Source: JBGQAS01 sp963699305
GTDB lineage: Bacteria > Chloroflexota > Anaerolineae > Anaerolineales > Anaerolineaceae
Reading direction: 5' to 3'
DNA length: 64,000 nt
Assembly (NCBI GenBank): GCA_963699305.1
Contig: OY969431.1
Coordinates: 1,736,001 to 1,800,000, forward strand
The notes under the pieces were generated by a model, which was not told the DNA's origin, did no database searches, and worked only from the letters and a program-made list of their open reading frames with translations. Shown piece after piece: positions 28,055-37,322 of this stretch. Each line of letters opens with the position of its first letter. Position 1 is the stretch's first letter. A program made the position numbers and the translations under genes.

Positions 28055-29044
28055 ATGAAATTTTTTATGCGAAGAAATAAACGTCGACAATCTATTTTCG
28101 TATTTTTACTCATTTGGACACTTTGCTCGCTTTCCTGCACCCTATCACCTTTCTATCGATCTCCCACGCCATTTCCAACACTTACACCCACAACAACACC
28201 AATGCCAACATTACAATCAGCGATTCAAGGCCATTTTGTGTATGAGTACGCTAATCAAATCTGGTCGATAAATGCGGATGGAAGCAAACCCATAAAACTT
28301 GCAGAAAGAATCACGACATCACCTAAATACTCTCCGGATGGTAAAAGAATAATCTACCTTTACCAAGAAGATGTTATTCATGCCGATTTCAATATTTTTG
28401 TTTTCAACTCGGACGGAAGCGATATGAGGCAAATAACTTACAATGACCGAAGCCGTGACCCCAACTTTTCAACTGATGGAAAAAAGATTACTTATTCATC
28501 CTATACGGGTCAAATAGGCCCGGATTACACCTACAGTATCTTTGTTATGAATGCAGATGGAAGTGGAAATACTCAGATCACAATTCCGGAAAAGGAAAAT
28601 GAATATCTTATTCATCGGTTTCCCCACTGGTCCCAAGAGAACAGCCGGATCGCTTTCCTGTCTCATAATACGACCTTTGGTGATTGGCATCTTTTCATTG
28701 TGAATGCAGATGGTACTGGAAAAGTGGAAATTCCCAATCCTGTTTCCGATATGGATGATGTAGCTTGGTCCCCTGACTTGAATAAAATCGCTTTTGTGAG
28801 TAACAAGGAAGGCAATTCCGAAATTTATGTAATGAGTACCGACGGCACAGGATTGATGAATCTTACCAACCATCCATCCGCTGACCTAGACCCCGCTTGG
28901 TCAACAGACGGGACAAAAATCGTGTTCGTTTCCACACGGGATGGATTTTATGAAATCTATGTAATGGAAGCTGACGGAAGTGCTGTCACTCAAATTACCC
29001 ACGACCATCAGCAACATAGAAACCCGGATTGGACATTTCATTAG
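28055..29044 (+). CDS. Lipoprotein with TolB-like beta-propeller
   Basis: ATG 28055 after GGGAGG. The signal MRRNKRRQSIFVFLLIWTL is followed by lipobox LCSLSC, then a Thr/Pro linker, then six or so propeller blades marked by repeated NADGS/STDGT and WSPDLNKIAF-like strands (PD40/WD40-like repeats as in TolB). The 329-aa protein should sit outside the membrane on a lipid anchor. TolB-type propellers bind proteins or sugars; no partner genes (tolA, pal) are nearby, so no specific role is claimed. Confidence 0.82.
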   Translation: MKFFMRRNKRRQSIFVFLLIWTLCSLSCTLSPFYRSPTPFPTLTPTTTPMPTLQSAIQGHFVYEYANQIWSINADGSKPIKLAERITTSPKYSPDGKRIIYLYQEDVIHADFNIFVFNSDGSDMRQITYNDRSRDPNFSTDGKKITYSSYTGQIGPDYTYSIFVMNADGSGNTQITIPEKENEYLIHRFPHWSQENSRIAFLSHNTTFGDWHLFIVNADGTGKVEIPNPVSDMDDVAWSPDLNKIAFVSNKEGNSEIYVMSTDGTGLMNLTNHPSADLDPAWSTDGTKIVFVSTRDGFYEIYVMEADGSAVTQITHDHQQHRNPDWTFH

Positions 29045-29124
29045 GAAAATTATTTTTCGAACTTTCGTCGCTTTTTGGAAAAACCGTTAAAAGCGCCGCG
29101 TTTTGTCCCACAGATAATCGAAAA

Positions 29125-29155
29125 GGCGCTCAAGGATGAGCGCCCTACGGACTTT
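29125..29155. repeat. Hairpin repeat, copy 5
   Basis: GGCGCTCA-AGGA-TGAGCGCC with tail CTACGGACTTT, the best-preserved copy of the family. Confidence 0.65.
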
Positions 29156-29355
29156 TCCAAGAACCAATGATAGAGCCTATTCAAATTACGGATGCAATCG
29201 TTCGGATTTTCATAGACCAGGCGGCAAAGTATATCGTAAGAACCTTCAAAGCATGGAAGGCATCCGTCCGGTCGAGCGCATCAAAAAAGTTTAAAAGTTG
29301 ACTATCCTGACCATCTTACTGAAAAAATCTCTAATGTTGGAACAAGTACAGGTAC

Positions 29356-29384
29356 TTGAATCCGAACTTCATATTATGTATACT
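29356..29384 (+). promoter_or_regulatory. Candidate promoter of the short transcript
   Basis: TTGAAT and TATACT separated by 17 bp, predicting a start near 29391. Confidence 0.45.
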
Positions 29385-29390
29385 GATTGC

Positions 29391-29472
29391 GCGTAGAAGT
29401 TGCACGCACGCGCGGACGATTTCAAACCAGGTACAAGCAAGCCGCCAGTAATCCACTGACGGCTATTTTTTT
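29391..29472 (+). ncRNA. Candidate small RNA or attenuated leader
   Basis: About 80 bases lie between a sigma-70-like promoter and a strong terminator. A GCGCG/CGCGC pairing forms a 5' hairpin. The 3' terminator is AGCCGCCAGT/ACTGACGGCT with one mismatch, then TTTTTTT at 29466-29472. The next gene starts 48 bp later with its own GGAGG, so this is either a stand-alone RNA or a premature-termination leader of that gene. No known RNA family is recognised. Confidence 0.4.
29440..29472 (+). terminator. Rho-independent terminator
   Basis: 10-bp stem with one mismatch, 5-base loop AATCC, followed by A and seven T. It lies 396 bp beyond the nearest upstream gene. Confidence 0.7.
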
Positions 29473-29519
29473 ACCTATGCGATCACACCGTACGTCACTT
29501 CTATCAAAGGAGGATAAAC

Positions 29520-30189
29520 ATGTCCAAGAAAAATACACAGATCGTACGTGACTACATTGAAGAGGTAACAAACCGCAAACACTACGACCACGTCTTCGAT
29601 TACTGCAGTAAGGACTGCGTGATACACGATGCACCGTACGTGGGTCTCGGTGTAACGGGCGATGACCGATCCGGTGATCGGGTCTTTATTTCAGAAATTG
29701 CACCCAACAGCCCTGCTGCAGGAAAATTGGAAGTAAAGGATGAACTGGTACACGTTAAGGATTGCCAACAATACCTGGGAGACGTACAAGGATTTTACCA
29801 GCGGACCATGGGGCATGGGTGCAGCGGGCACAACCGTAACCGTCACCGTGAAGTCGCGCAGGCCAGGTTCTGGAAATCCCCTTGACCCGCACACGCATAG
29901 AAGGATTTGACACGAAGCTATCGATCCAGATCGGTATTTGGAAAGAAGGAATACTCCGATTCTGGCCTGATATAAAATCTGAAATCAAGATGATCATCGA
30001 AGAAGGCGACCTGGTAGCTGCCTACATGATCAACAGCGGCACTAACCTGGAATTTCATCATTCGGCGGTATGGAATGAATGTGACTTTTTCCCGTCAAAG
30101 ATGAAAAAATCGTCGAGATGTGGAACTTGGAAAATAGTATTTCCATGATGAAACAACTGGGCTACCAAATAAACCCACCAGTACCTTAA
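29520..30189 (+). CDS. NTF2/SnoaL-like protein with inserted PDZ domain, three frame breaks
   Basis: Repaired length is 222 aa. The N-terminal helix and HDAP region (IVRDYIEEVTNRKHYD, VIHDAPYVG) and the C-terminal strands (KSEIKMIIEEGDLVAAYMIN, KDEKIVEMWNLENSISMMKQ) are typical of SnoaL-like ester cyclases. Between them about 90 residues form a PDZ domain: GLGV carboxylate loop, VFISEIAPNSPAAGK, DELVHVKDG, GTTVTVTVKSRGQ, LTRTRIEGF. Frame breaks: an extra T at 29772, an extra A at 29860, one base missing near 30086-30093. AAAGGAGG precedes the ATG. I know no standard family with this exact layout; function unknown. Confidence 0.6.
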
Positions 30190-30378
30190 TGATTGACGTA
30201 AGTGCTTCGTTCGATCCACGCTGTAGACAACCCATTGTTTGCTCAAATAAAACAACGCCATTCATTGAGTAAGTCAAACTAACGCTAAGAAGAACCAACC
30301 GCATCGATCATGGGGCGGTCACCAAAAATTCATAAATCCCTATCCAATTTCAGCTACTATCTAGCAAGGAGCAATGTG

Positions 30379-30858
30379 ATGGATACAAGACATTTCCTCT
30401 TAAAGGAACGCGGACTTTGGATTTCTCTATTGGTCATTGCAGCTTCATTACTGGTGCTGGGATTCAACAATTCGTCTCTTCCCGAAGGGTGTGAGCACGT
30501 TTCAGGCAAACTGCTCAATTCGCCCGGCGAGGGTCTTCCGGGCAGAATGATCGGCGGGATCAGCGGCGATTATTGGATTGATCCGGAAAGTTTCTGCTTC
30601 TTCGGCGATAACGAACCGATTTATTTTATGTGCAGCACCTCCACAGTGAACGATAGACTGGGAAATTTATACTTCAAGGAATATGCCACCATCGATTTTT
30701 CGGAGAATGTCGGGCATAACGGGGCAGTCCTGATCGTGGTACAAGGCGGGACGGATGGCTGGGAAGGTGCAACCGGACATATTATTCTTTCCGGCTATTT
30801 CCACTTGAACGTTTTCCAGGGACAATGGGATTACTCAGGCGAGGTTTGCACACCATAA
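30379..30858 (+). CDS. Membrane-anchored or secreted protein, allene-oxide-cyclase-like barrel
   Basis: ATG 30379 follows AAGGAG. An N-terminal helix (LWISLLVIAASLLVLGF) is an uncleaved anchor or signal. The exported part (about 125 aa) has alternating strands and ends GATGHIILSGYF, then QWDYSGEVC, which resembles the barrel of allene-oxide-cyclase/dirigent-like proteins. Cysteines near residues 43, 73, 85 and at the end could form disulfides. The fold guess rests on a short pattern. A long hairpin follows 37 bp after the stop. Confidence 0.6.
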   Translation: MDTRHFLLKERGLWISLLVIAASLLVLGFNNSSLPEGCEHVSGKLLNSPGEGLPGRMIGGISGDYWIDPESFCFFGDNEPIYFMCSTSTVNDRLGNLYFKEYATIDFSENVGHNGAVLIVVQGGTDGWEGATGHIILSGYFHLNVFQGQWDYSGEVCTP

Positions 30859-30892
30859 AGACCATCAGCCTTTGAGGACGATAAAATAATTA

Positions 30893-30932
30893 ATACAAGC
30901 CATGCCTTTGACCTGAAAGGCATGGCTTGTAT
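30893..30932 (+). terminator. Long hairpin, probable 3'-end structure
   Basis: 17-bp stem ATACAAGCCATGCCTTT / AAAGGCATGGCTTGTAT with loop GACCTG. The tail is A/T-rich but not a clean T run. Confidence 0.6.
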
Positions 30933-31085
30933 ATTTATATAATGCGGACCTGAAATTTTTCCGGTTAATCATTCATCACTAAAATATTCACCATATCCAG
31001 GTTGTGGGGAATGAACAAATTATAAAAAATCGACGATAATAAAAAGGACTCTGGTCATCTCGCAACACCACAGATAAGGATTCCA

Positions 31086-31853
31086 ATGAAAAAAGAAAAA
31101 TACCCAATATTGGAATTCGACAACGCAAAAACAGCGAAAATCGAGCCATCCTTTTCCCATAAAAAAACCGAAGGTTACGAAACTTGTGTCATCACCTTTT
31201 TTCGTGAAGTCCTGGAGGCAATGGAAAAGAAAGGATCGATCAGGCAAGTCAATTCAATGAATTGTGAAACGATGAACGTACCAATCTATGAAATGGAGAC
31301 CATGGGGAAAAAGGTCCACTTAACCCTGGGATACCTGGGCGCGGCGGGGTCTGCGGCTTTTCTTGAAGAATTAATTGCCTTTGGGTTCACCAAATTCATC
31401 GTGTGCGGGGGTGCAGGTGTACTGCGGAAGGACATTGCCGTCGGGCATATCATCATTCCAACCTCAGCCATCCGGGATGAAGGCGTTTCGTATCATTACC
31501 TTACCCCCGCCAGGGAAGTTGAATGCAACCCCGAGGTGGTTAAACAGATCGAAGACGATTTCAAAAAACACAATATCGCTTACATCAAAGGAAAGACCTG
31601 GACGACCGATTCGTTTTACCGGGAGACAGAGAACAAAATAGAACTCAGAAAATCGGAAGGCTGCGTGGCAGTGGAAATGGAAGCTGCGGCATTTTTTGCC
31701 GTGGCCAAATTCAGGAACGTGAAATTAGGCCAAATATTGTATGGCGGAGACGACCTCAGCGATGTCGAGTGGGACAGCAGAAAATGGCATCATCGAGCTG
31801 ACGTGCGGGAAAACCTTGTAGACATTGCGCTGCGGATCTGCACTGCGTTGTAA
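31086..31853 (+). CDS. Nucleoside phosphorylase (uridine/purine phosphorylase family)
   Basis: 255-aa cytoplasmic enzyme of the NP-I family that splits nucleosides with phosphate in salvage. Family signatures: GAAGSAAFLEELIAFG, the FIVCGGAGVLRKDIAVGHIIIPTSAI core, and GCVAVEMEAAAFFAVAK with the ribose-binding Met-Glu. Gly-rich phosphate loops usual near the N-terminus are less clear. A family member closer to uridine phosphorylase than to PNP is my best guess. It appears to stand alone. Confidence 0.85.
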   Translation: MKKEKYPILEFDNAKTAKIEPSFSHKKTEGYETCVITFFREVLEAMEKKGSIRQVNSMNCETMNVPIYEMETMGKKVHLTLGYLGAAGSAAFLEELIAFGFTKFIVCGGAGVLRKDIAVGHIIIPTSAIRDEGVSYHYLTPAREVECNPEVVKQIEDDFKKHNIAYIKGKTWTTDSFYRETENKIELRKSEGCVAVEMEAAAFFAVAKFRNVKLGQILYGGDDLSDVEWDSRKWHHRADVRENLVDIALRICTAL

Positions 31854-31940
31854 TGCGATATGATTATGATGAGAAACACGGTTCATCATCACTTGACGGG
31901 TTGAGTGCAGGACAGCCTGCAAGAAGTAAAGGGAGAAAGC

Positions 31941-34683
31941 GTGTCCAAATCCAATAAAACTGTGATCTCGGGGAAAACGGAAAACGAGGTGTTGTCGTTG
32001 GAGCAAAGCAGCCATTTGCTGCGGACGAAACTCTACCTCCCCCCGGTCCGTCCGAACCATATTGCCCGCCTACGACTTTCCAACTTAATCGATGGCGGGC
32101 TGGAGCGGGCACTCATCCTGGTTTCCGCTCCCGCCGGGTACGGCAAGACCACCCTGGTCAGCAGCTGGCTGAAAGAAAAGAAGATCCCGTACGCCTGGCT
32201 CTCCCTGGATGACGGTGATAATGACCCGATCCGGTTCCTGCAATACCTGTTTGCCGCCCTCGTGCCATTTGCGCCCGGCATCAAGGACGAATTGCTTGGG
32301 ATGCTTCAGGGGATCCAGCCTTCCCAATTCGAAACCGCAGTGAACCTGCTGACCAACGAACTGACAATTTATCCCGATCCGTTTGTCCTGGTGCTGGACG
32401 ATTTCCACCTCATCCACTCCGAGACCGAACTCAACATGTTCGCAACCCTGGTGGAACATTTGCCACCCCAGATGCACCTCGCCATCCTTACCAGGACCGA
32501 TCCGCCCCTGCCGCTTTCCCGCCTGCGTGCCCGCAACCAGCTGTTGGATATCCGCATCGACCAACTGCGTTTCACGCATGAGGAGGTAACTGCCTTCCTG
32601 AACGAAGCGATGGGATCGACGCTGTCTGCCAAGGATCTCACCAACATGGAGACACGGACCGAAGGATGGATCGCCGGCTTGCAACTGGCGGCGCTTTCCA
32701 TGCAAGGCTGCACCGACCTGCATGCTTTCATTTCAGCGTTCACGGGCAGTCATCATTACGTCATGGATTACCTGGTCGAAGAAGTGCTCGAAAAGCAGCC
32801 CAAGAACATGAGCCATTTCCTGCTGCAGACCTCGTTCCTGGAGCGCTTAAGCGGTCCGCTGTGTGAAGCCGTCGTCGGAGAGTCCATTGCCGTGAACGGC
32901 GAAGGGCAGGCAATGCTGGATGACCTGGAAGCGATGAATACATTTTTGATCCCGCTGGACGACGAGCGGCTGTGGTTCCGCTATCACCATCTCTTTGCAG
33001 ACGTCCTCAGGAAGCATCTGGATCACCAGTTTCCCAAATTACTCCCCGAACTGCACCGCCGCGCTTCCCAATGGTACGAACGCAACGGGTTTATTGCTGA
33101 ATCGGTCCAGCATGCGATCGAGGCAGGCGACCAGGACCGGGCGGCACAGTTGGTCGAGGATAACGGTTGCTTCCTGCTCATGAGCGGCGAAGTAACGACC
33201 CTGCTGAACTGGACCAACGCGATCGAATTCCAATCGGATGCTCGTCCCTGGCTGGCGATCCAAAAAGCTTGGGCGCTCGCTATAACCGGGGAAGTGGAGC
33301 GCGCCGAGCAAACGCTGCAACCTCCCGAGAAACTGCTGACTCCGATGGAACCCACTGACGAAGTCAGGACAATGCTGGGCACCATTGCCGCAGCCCGGGC
33401 GCATTGTGCAAATTCACAAGGGGATACCCGGTCCGCGGAGGAATATGCCCGCCGGGCGCTGGAACTACTGCCCGATTGCAGCTCAATCTCTCTCAGCGTA
33501 CGCAGCGTGGCAACTTCAATCCTCGGTGATGCCAGCTGGTTAAACGGTAATTTGGAGGAAGCCAAACGCGCGTTCACGGAAGCGTTCCGCATCGGTCAAG
33601 ATGCCGGGAACCTGCACATGACTATCATTGCCAAGTCCGACCTGGCAGAAATATTGATGGAACAGGGTCAACTGCATCAAGCTTCCGACACATATTCCGA
33701 CGCCCTGCAAATGGCGGTCCGTCCGGATGGACAACGCTCACCGTTAGCCGGGGGACTGTGTGCCGGCCTGGGCAGGCTGGCTTATGAACGCAACCAATTG
33801 AACGAGGCAGAACAAGCCATCCACCAATGCATTGATCTTTGCCGGCAGTGGGGGGAGAGCAGCCAACTTGCCGTTGCCTTTGCCATACTGGCAAGACTTG
33901 AACACGCGCGGGGTAACCGGGAGGAAGCCCTGGCAGCCTGCCGGAGCGCGGAGCATTTAGCGAGCGAGCGTACCCTTTCCCCATGGCGTTCCGTCCAGTT
34001 GAAGTCCGATCTGGCGTTCTATTGGCTGGCTCAAGGGAATACGGAAAAAGCATCGACACTCATCCAGGAGAGTGCGCTGTCGATCCATGACGAAATTTCC
34101 TATATCCGGGAACCCGAATATGTCATCCTGCTGCGGATCCTCCAGGCTCGGAACGATTTCGAGGCAGCACTGGTGCTTTCCGAACGCCTGCTGAAGCAAG
34201 CCGAATCAGCTGGGCGGATGGGGCTGGTCATCCAAACCTTGATCCTGCGGGCACTCGTATTCCAGGGGAAGAAGGAAACCGGGCAAGCCCTGACCAGCCT
34301 GGAGAGAGCCCTCAGCCTTGCCCAGCCCGAAGGCTACGTGAGATCGTTCCTGGATGAGGGCAAAGCGATGACGAGATTGCTCTGCCAGGTCCAGTCGCGC
34401 CAGGTCGGAGCCGGCTACGCAGCCCAGGTATTAGCCAATATTGACAAAACCTCCGACATGATCCAACCATCCATGCAGCTCCTGATCGAACCATTGACCG
34501 CGCGTGAGGTGGAGGTGCTGAAGCTCATCGAATCCGGTTGTTCCAATCAAGCCATCGCCGAGCAATTTGTCATCTCCATCCCCACCGTAAAGCGCCATAT
34601 CAGCAATATCTACGCAAAGCTGGGGGTTAAAGAGCCGGACTCAGGCAATCGCCATGGGAAAAGAGCTTAAACTCTTCGAGTGA
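31941..34683 (+). CDS. LuxR-family regulator, MalT/LAL type; frame break at 34630-34634
   Basis: Large ATP-binding LuxR regulator (LAL), repaired to 913 aa. Domains: STAND-type NTPase with Walker A SAPAGYGKTT (about 64-72) and VLVLDDFHLI (Walker B), winged helix, a TPR-like superhelix (about 400-800), and a C-terminal LuxR HTH (LTAREVEVLKLIESGCSNQ, then TVKRHISNIYAKLGV). An extra G at 34630-34634 shifts the last 15 codons; repaired end reads RTQAIAMGKELKLFE, as in relatives. GTG 31941 is preferred because of GGGAGAAAGC upstream. It may control the neighbouring small genes; no operator is visible. Confidence 0.88.
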
Positions 34684-34709
34684 CGTGCGTTAACAACCCT
34701 GTTTCGTCC

Positions 34710-34748
34710 GCCGGCAGTGACCTTTGATCACCGCCGGCTTTTCTTTTT
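34710..34748 (+). terminator. Rho-independent terminator after the LuxR gene
   Basis: GCCGGC-AGTGA / TCACC-GCCGGC stem with one mismatch, then TTTTCTTTTT. Confidence 0.8.
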
Positions 34749-34874
34749 CCACTTAACAGGAAAAAGCGTTGGGAATCTACCCTATTGTAAAGCCGGATTA
34801 AATACAACCCCGGCTACAACCTTTTGACGATGTCTCAGGAAGGGGAAAAGGCTACATTAGGACCAAGAGGAAAC

Positions 34875-35147
34875 ATGACAAACAAAAAAGAAGAATGCAG
34901 CAATAAGAAGCAGGTCGTGCTTTCCACCAGCGCTCAAGGAGGCATCTACGAGATTCGCATCAAAGGTCATCTGGATGACAGCTGGTCGGACTGGTTGGAA
35001 GGACTGGAGGTGACATTATTGGAGAATGGCGAAATGATCCTGTTTGGACGCATCGGAGACCAGGCTGCCCTCATGGGCATCCTGAACAAACTGTACGGTC
35101 TGAACCTCGTTTTGGTCTCGGTGAGTAAAGTTGAGCGAACGAATTGA
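34875..35147 (+). CDS. Small uncharacterised protein
   Basis: 90-aa soluble protein from ATG 34875 (AAGAGGAAAC upstream). It is a single alpha/beta unit: YEIRIKGHLDDSWSDWLEGL, then an EVTLLENGEMILFGRIGDQ strand pair and a helix LMGILNKLYGLNLVLVSV. Proteins of this pattern are frequent beside stress or efflux genes in Chloroflexota as I recall them, but no function is known. A frame extends 17 codons upstream without a start signal. Confidence 0.6.
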   Translation: MTNKKEECSNKKQVVLSTSAQGGIYEIRIKGHLDDSWSDWLEGLEVTLLENGEMILFGRIGDQAALMGILNKLYGLNLVLVSVSKVERTN

Positions 35148-35174
35148 TATCAAAATAAAAAGGAGATTTTAGAA

Positions 35175-35405
35175 ATGGAAAACACAAGACAGTTCAATTC
35201 CGACTTGGGAAGCATCGGACGGACCGCAAAAGCAATCGACAAAATCCATCCTTGCACAAATTGCCCCATGCGGTTAATGGCGATCCAGCAGCCGAAATCG
35301 GTCTTTGCCGGGATCCACAATTGGCACAAAACCTGGTGGCCAGGCTGGAAAGCGCACCAGGCAAGGGAAGCCGCATGCAGCGGTATGTCAAAGGCTCACG
35401 CCTAA
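35175..35405 (+). CDS. Small uncharacterised CxxC protein
   Basis: 76-aa protein with HPCTNCPMR (CxxC) in the middle and a Trp/His-rich stretch HNWHKTWWPGW. AAAAGGAG precedes the ATG. It lies 27 bp after the previous small gene, so probably one operon. It could bind a metal or heme, but nothing more can be supported. Confidence 0.55.
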   Translation: MENTRQFNSDLGSIGRTAKAIDKIHPCTNCPMRLMAIQQPKSVFAGIHNWHKTWWPGWKAHQAREAACSGMSKAHA

Positions 35406-35443
35406 AACGGAATTTTTGAAATCAATTTAATTTGGAGGAAAAA

Positions 35444-35791
35444 ATGGAAAACACAAATAAGAAAAACAACGATCTTAGTATTTTTGCATGGGGTGCACTC
35501 TTTTTATTCTGGGGTATCACAGTACTGTTCCCAACCCTGCCGGAAGGAACCGGAGCGGCTGGCATCGGCATCATCCTGATCGGACTCAACCTTGCCCGTT
35601 ACTGGAAAAAGCAGCCCACGAGCCGGTTTACGATCATCCTTGGTGCCCTGGCACTGCTGTTAGGCGCATTGCAACTGGCACGCCCGTTGCTGCACCTGAC
35701 CTTCGACCTGCCGGTCTTTGCGATCCTGCTCCTCGCGCTGGGATTAATCACACTTTGGAATGCAACAGGGCTAGGCAAGAAGCAGCAATAG
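35444..35791 (+). CDS. Small membrane protein, about four helices
   Basis: 115-aa membrane protein from ATG 35444 after GGAGGA. Hydrophobic segments at about 12-28, 36-50, 62-80 and 84-105 with a cationic RYWKKQPTSR loop. No family recognised. It forms a run with the two small genes upstream and is followed by two hairpins. Confidence 0.6.
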   Translation: MENTNKKNNDLSIFAWGALFLFWGITVLFPTLPEGTGAAGIGIILIGLNLARYWKKQPTSRFTIILGALALLLGALQLARPLLHLTFDLPVFAILLLALGLITLWNATGLGKKQQ

Positions 35792-35815
35792 AGAAATACG
35801 TGGTTCTTCGCTGAC

Positions 35816-35857
35816 AGAGGGAAACAGCAAGTGTTTCCCTCTTGCCTTGCGAGGCAA
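35816..35857 (+). terminator. Two adjacent hairpins
   Basis: AGAGGGAAACA-GCAAG-TGTTTCCCTCT (11-bp stem), directly followed by TTGCCT-TGCG-AGGCAA. There is no long T run, so termination is plausible but not certain. Confidence 0.45.
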
Positions 35858-35937
35858 ACCTAAGCGTTCATCAGGATGAGATTACAAAAAGATAACGGAA
35901 TCCACGTGAGTGTTTTTGAATAAAAACAGGAGGAATT

Positions 35938-37272
35938 ATGTCAAGCTTCGTCTCTACAATGAAACGTACATTTACCGGTGGTGAGAGAATCTTTGCGGTC
36001 ATGCTGTTTGGGCAGTTGATTTCTTTCATGGGCTCGGGTCTGACTAGTTTTGCATTAGGGGTCTGGGTCTTCCAAAAGACTGGATCCATCACCCAATACG
36101 CCCTCATTTCTTTGTCATATTTATTGCCGGGAATCGTATTGGGGCCATTGATGGGTGCACTGGTCGATCGATGGGATCGCCGCCGGGCAATGCTTATCAG
36201 TGACCTGGGAGCTGGTATCAGCACCCTATCCATCGCCCTGGTGTATATGATGGGCAGGTTGGATATTTGGTACATCTACCTTGCAGTGTTTGTGAGTGGA
36301 GCTTTCAGCAGCTTGAGGATGCCATCCATGACAGCGGCCATGACCCAGTTGATCCCTGCAAAACATTTCGGTCGTGCCAGCGGCATGATGGAGATCGTGC
36401 AGGTGGGGCAGTTCATCATCGCCCCCATCCTGGCGGGGGGACTGATGGAAAGTATCGGGCTTTCAGGCATCATCCTGATCGACTTCACCTCGTTTCTCTT
36501 CGCCATTTCCACCCTGCTCTTCGTCCGCATTCCCCAACCGGCGTCAACGGCTGAGGGGTTGGCCGGTAAAGGCACGCTGCTGCAGGAAGTCAGATATGGT
36601 TGGACATATATCACAAAACGGCCAGGCCTGGCGGTACTGATGGGGCTGTTTGCCATCACCAACTTCACGACCGAAATGACCGTTGTGCTCTTCACGCCGC
36701 TGATCCTATCCTTCGGCTCGACGTCCGAATTGGGTCTGGCAATGTCCCTGAGTGGTTGCGGTTTCGTGGCAGGGGGGCTGATCATGAGCTTCTGGGGGGG
36801 ACCCAAACGACGGATCAAAGCCATTATCATGTCTTTGTTATTTTTGGGGTTATTTTCAGCGTTGATTGGATACCGTGCGTCCGTAGGGATGATCACCATC
36901 AGTGGATTCATGGCCACCCTTTGGGTGCCAGTGGTTGCCAGCTCCAACCAGGTGATCTGGCAAAAGAAAGTAGCTCCGGATGTCCAGGGACGGGTGTTTG
37001 CCATCCGGCGAGCGACTGTGATGGCCACGTCACTCATTGCATATGTTATAGCTGGTCCGTTGACCGATCGTTTATTCGAACCTTTGATGGCTGTTCATGG
37101 ACCGCTGGCCGAAAACGTAGGGCGCATCATTGGTGTGGGAAAAGGGCGCGGCATCGGCTTGTTATTCATCAGTATGGGTTTTCTGCTCATCGTGGTAACG
37201 GCGATAAGCTGCTTTTCCCGGCACCTGCGTCGAGTAGAGGATGATCTGCACGACTCGCTGGGGGCTCAGTAG
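35938..37272 (+). CDS. MFS transporter (macrolide-efflux MefA-like)
   Basis: 444-aa, 12-helix major facilitator of the MFS_3 (EntS/Mef) type. The loop 2-3 motif GALVDRWDRRRAM is the family signature; LRMPSMTAAMTQLIP and the IGPILAGGLM-like helix 5 support drug or siderophore efflux. AGGAGG precedes the ATG. It sits downstream of the LuxR/small-gene block and 50 bp before the STAS-like gene. Substrate unknown. Confidence 0.88.
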   Translation: MSSFVSTMKRTFTGGERIFAVMLFGQLISFMGSGLTSFALGVWVFQKTGSITQYALISLSYLLPGIVLGPLMGALVDRWDRRRAMLISDLGAGISTLSIALVYMMGRLDIWYIYLAVFVSGAFSSLRMPSMTAAMTQLIPAKHFGRASGMMEIVQVGQFIIAPILAGGLMESIGLSGIILIDFTSFLFAISTLLFVRIPQPASTAEGLAGKGTLLQEVRYGWTYITKRPGLAVLMGLFAITNFTTEMTVVLFTPLILSFGSTSELGLAMSLSGCGFVAGGLIMSFWGGPKRRIKAIIMSLLFLGLFSALIGYRASVGMITISGFMATLWVPVVASSNQVIWQKKVAPDVQGRVFAIRRATVMATSLIAYVIAGPLTDRLFEPLMAVHGPLAENVGRIIGVGKGRGIGLLFISMGFLLIVVTAISCFSRHLRRVEDDLHDSLGAQ

Positions 37273-37322
37273 CGATACAACCGTATCAAGAGAATAATTC
37301 GTATCAGTAAGGATGATTTTTC

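Larger units (their letters stand above)
29045..29519. other. Intergenic region with repeat and candidate short transcript
   Basis: 475 bp without a supported protein gene. It holds hairpin repeat copy 5 (29125-29155) and a promoter-terminator pair bracketing about 80 bases (29356-29472). Nothing recognised between 29160 and 29350. Confidence 0.6.
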
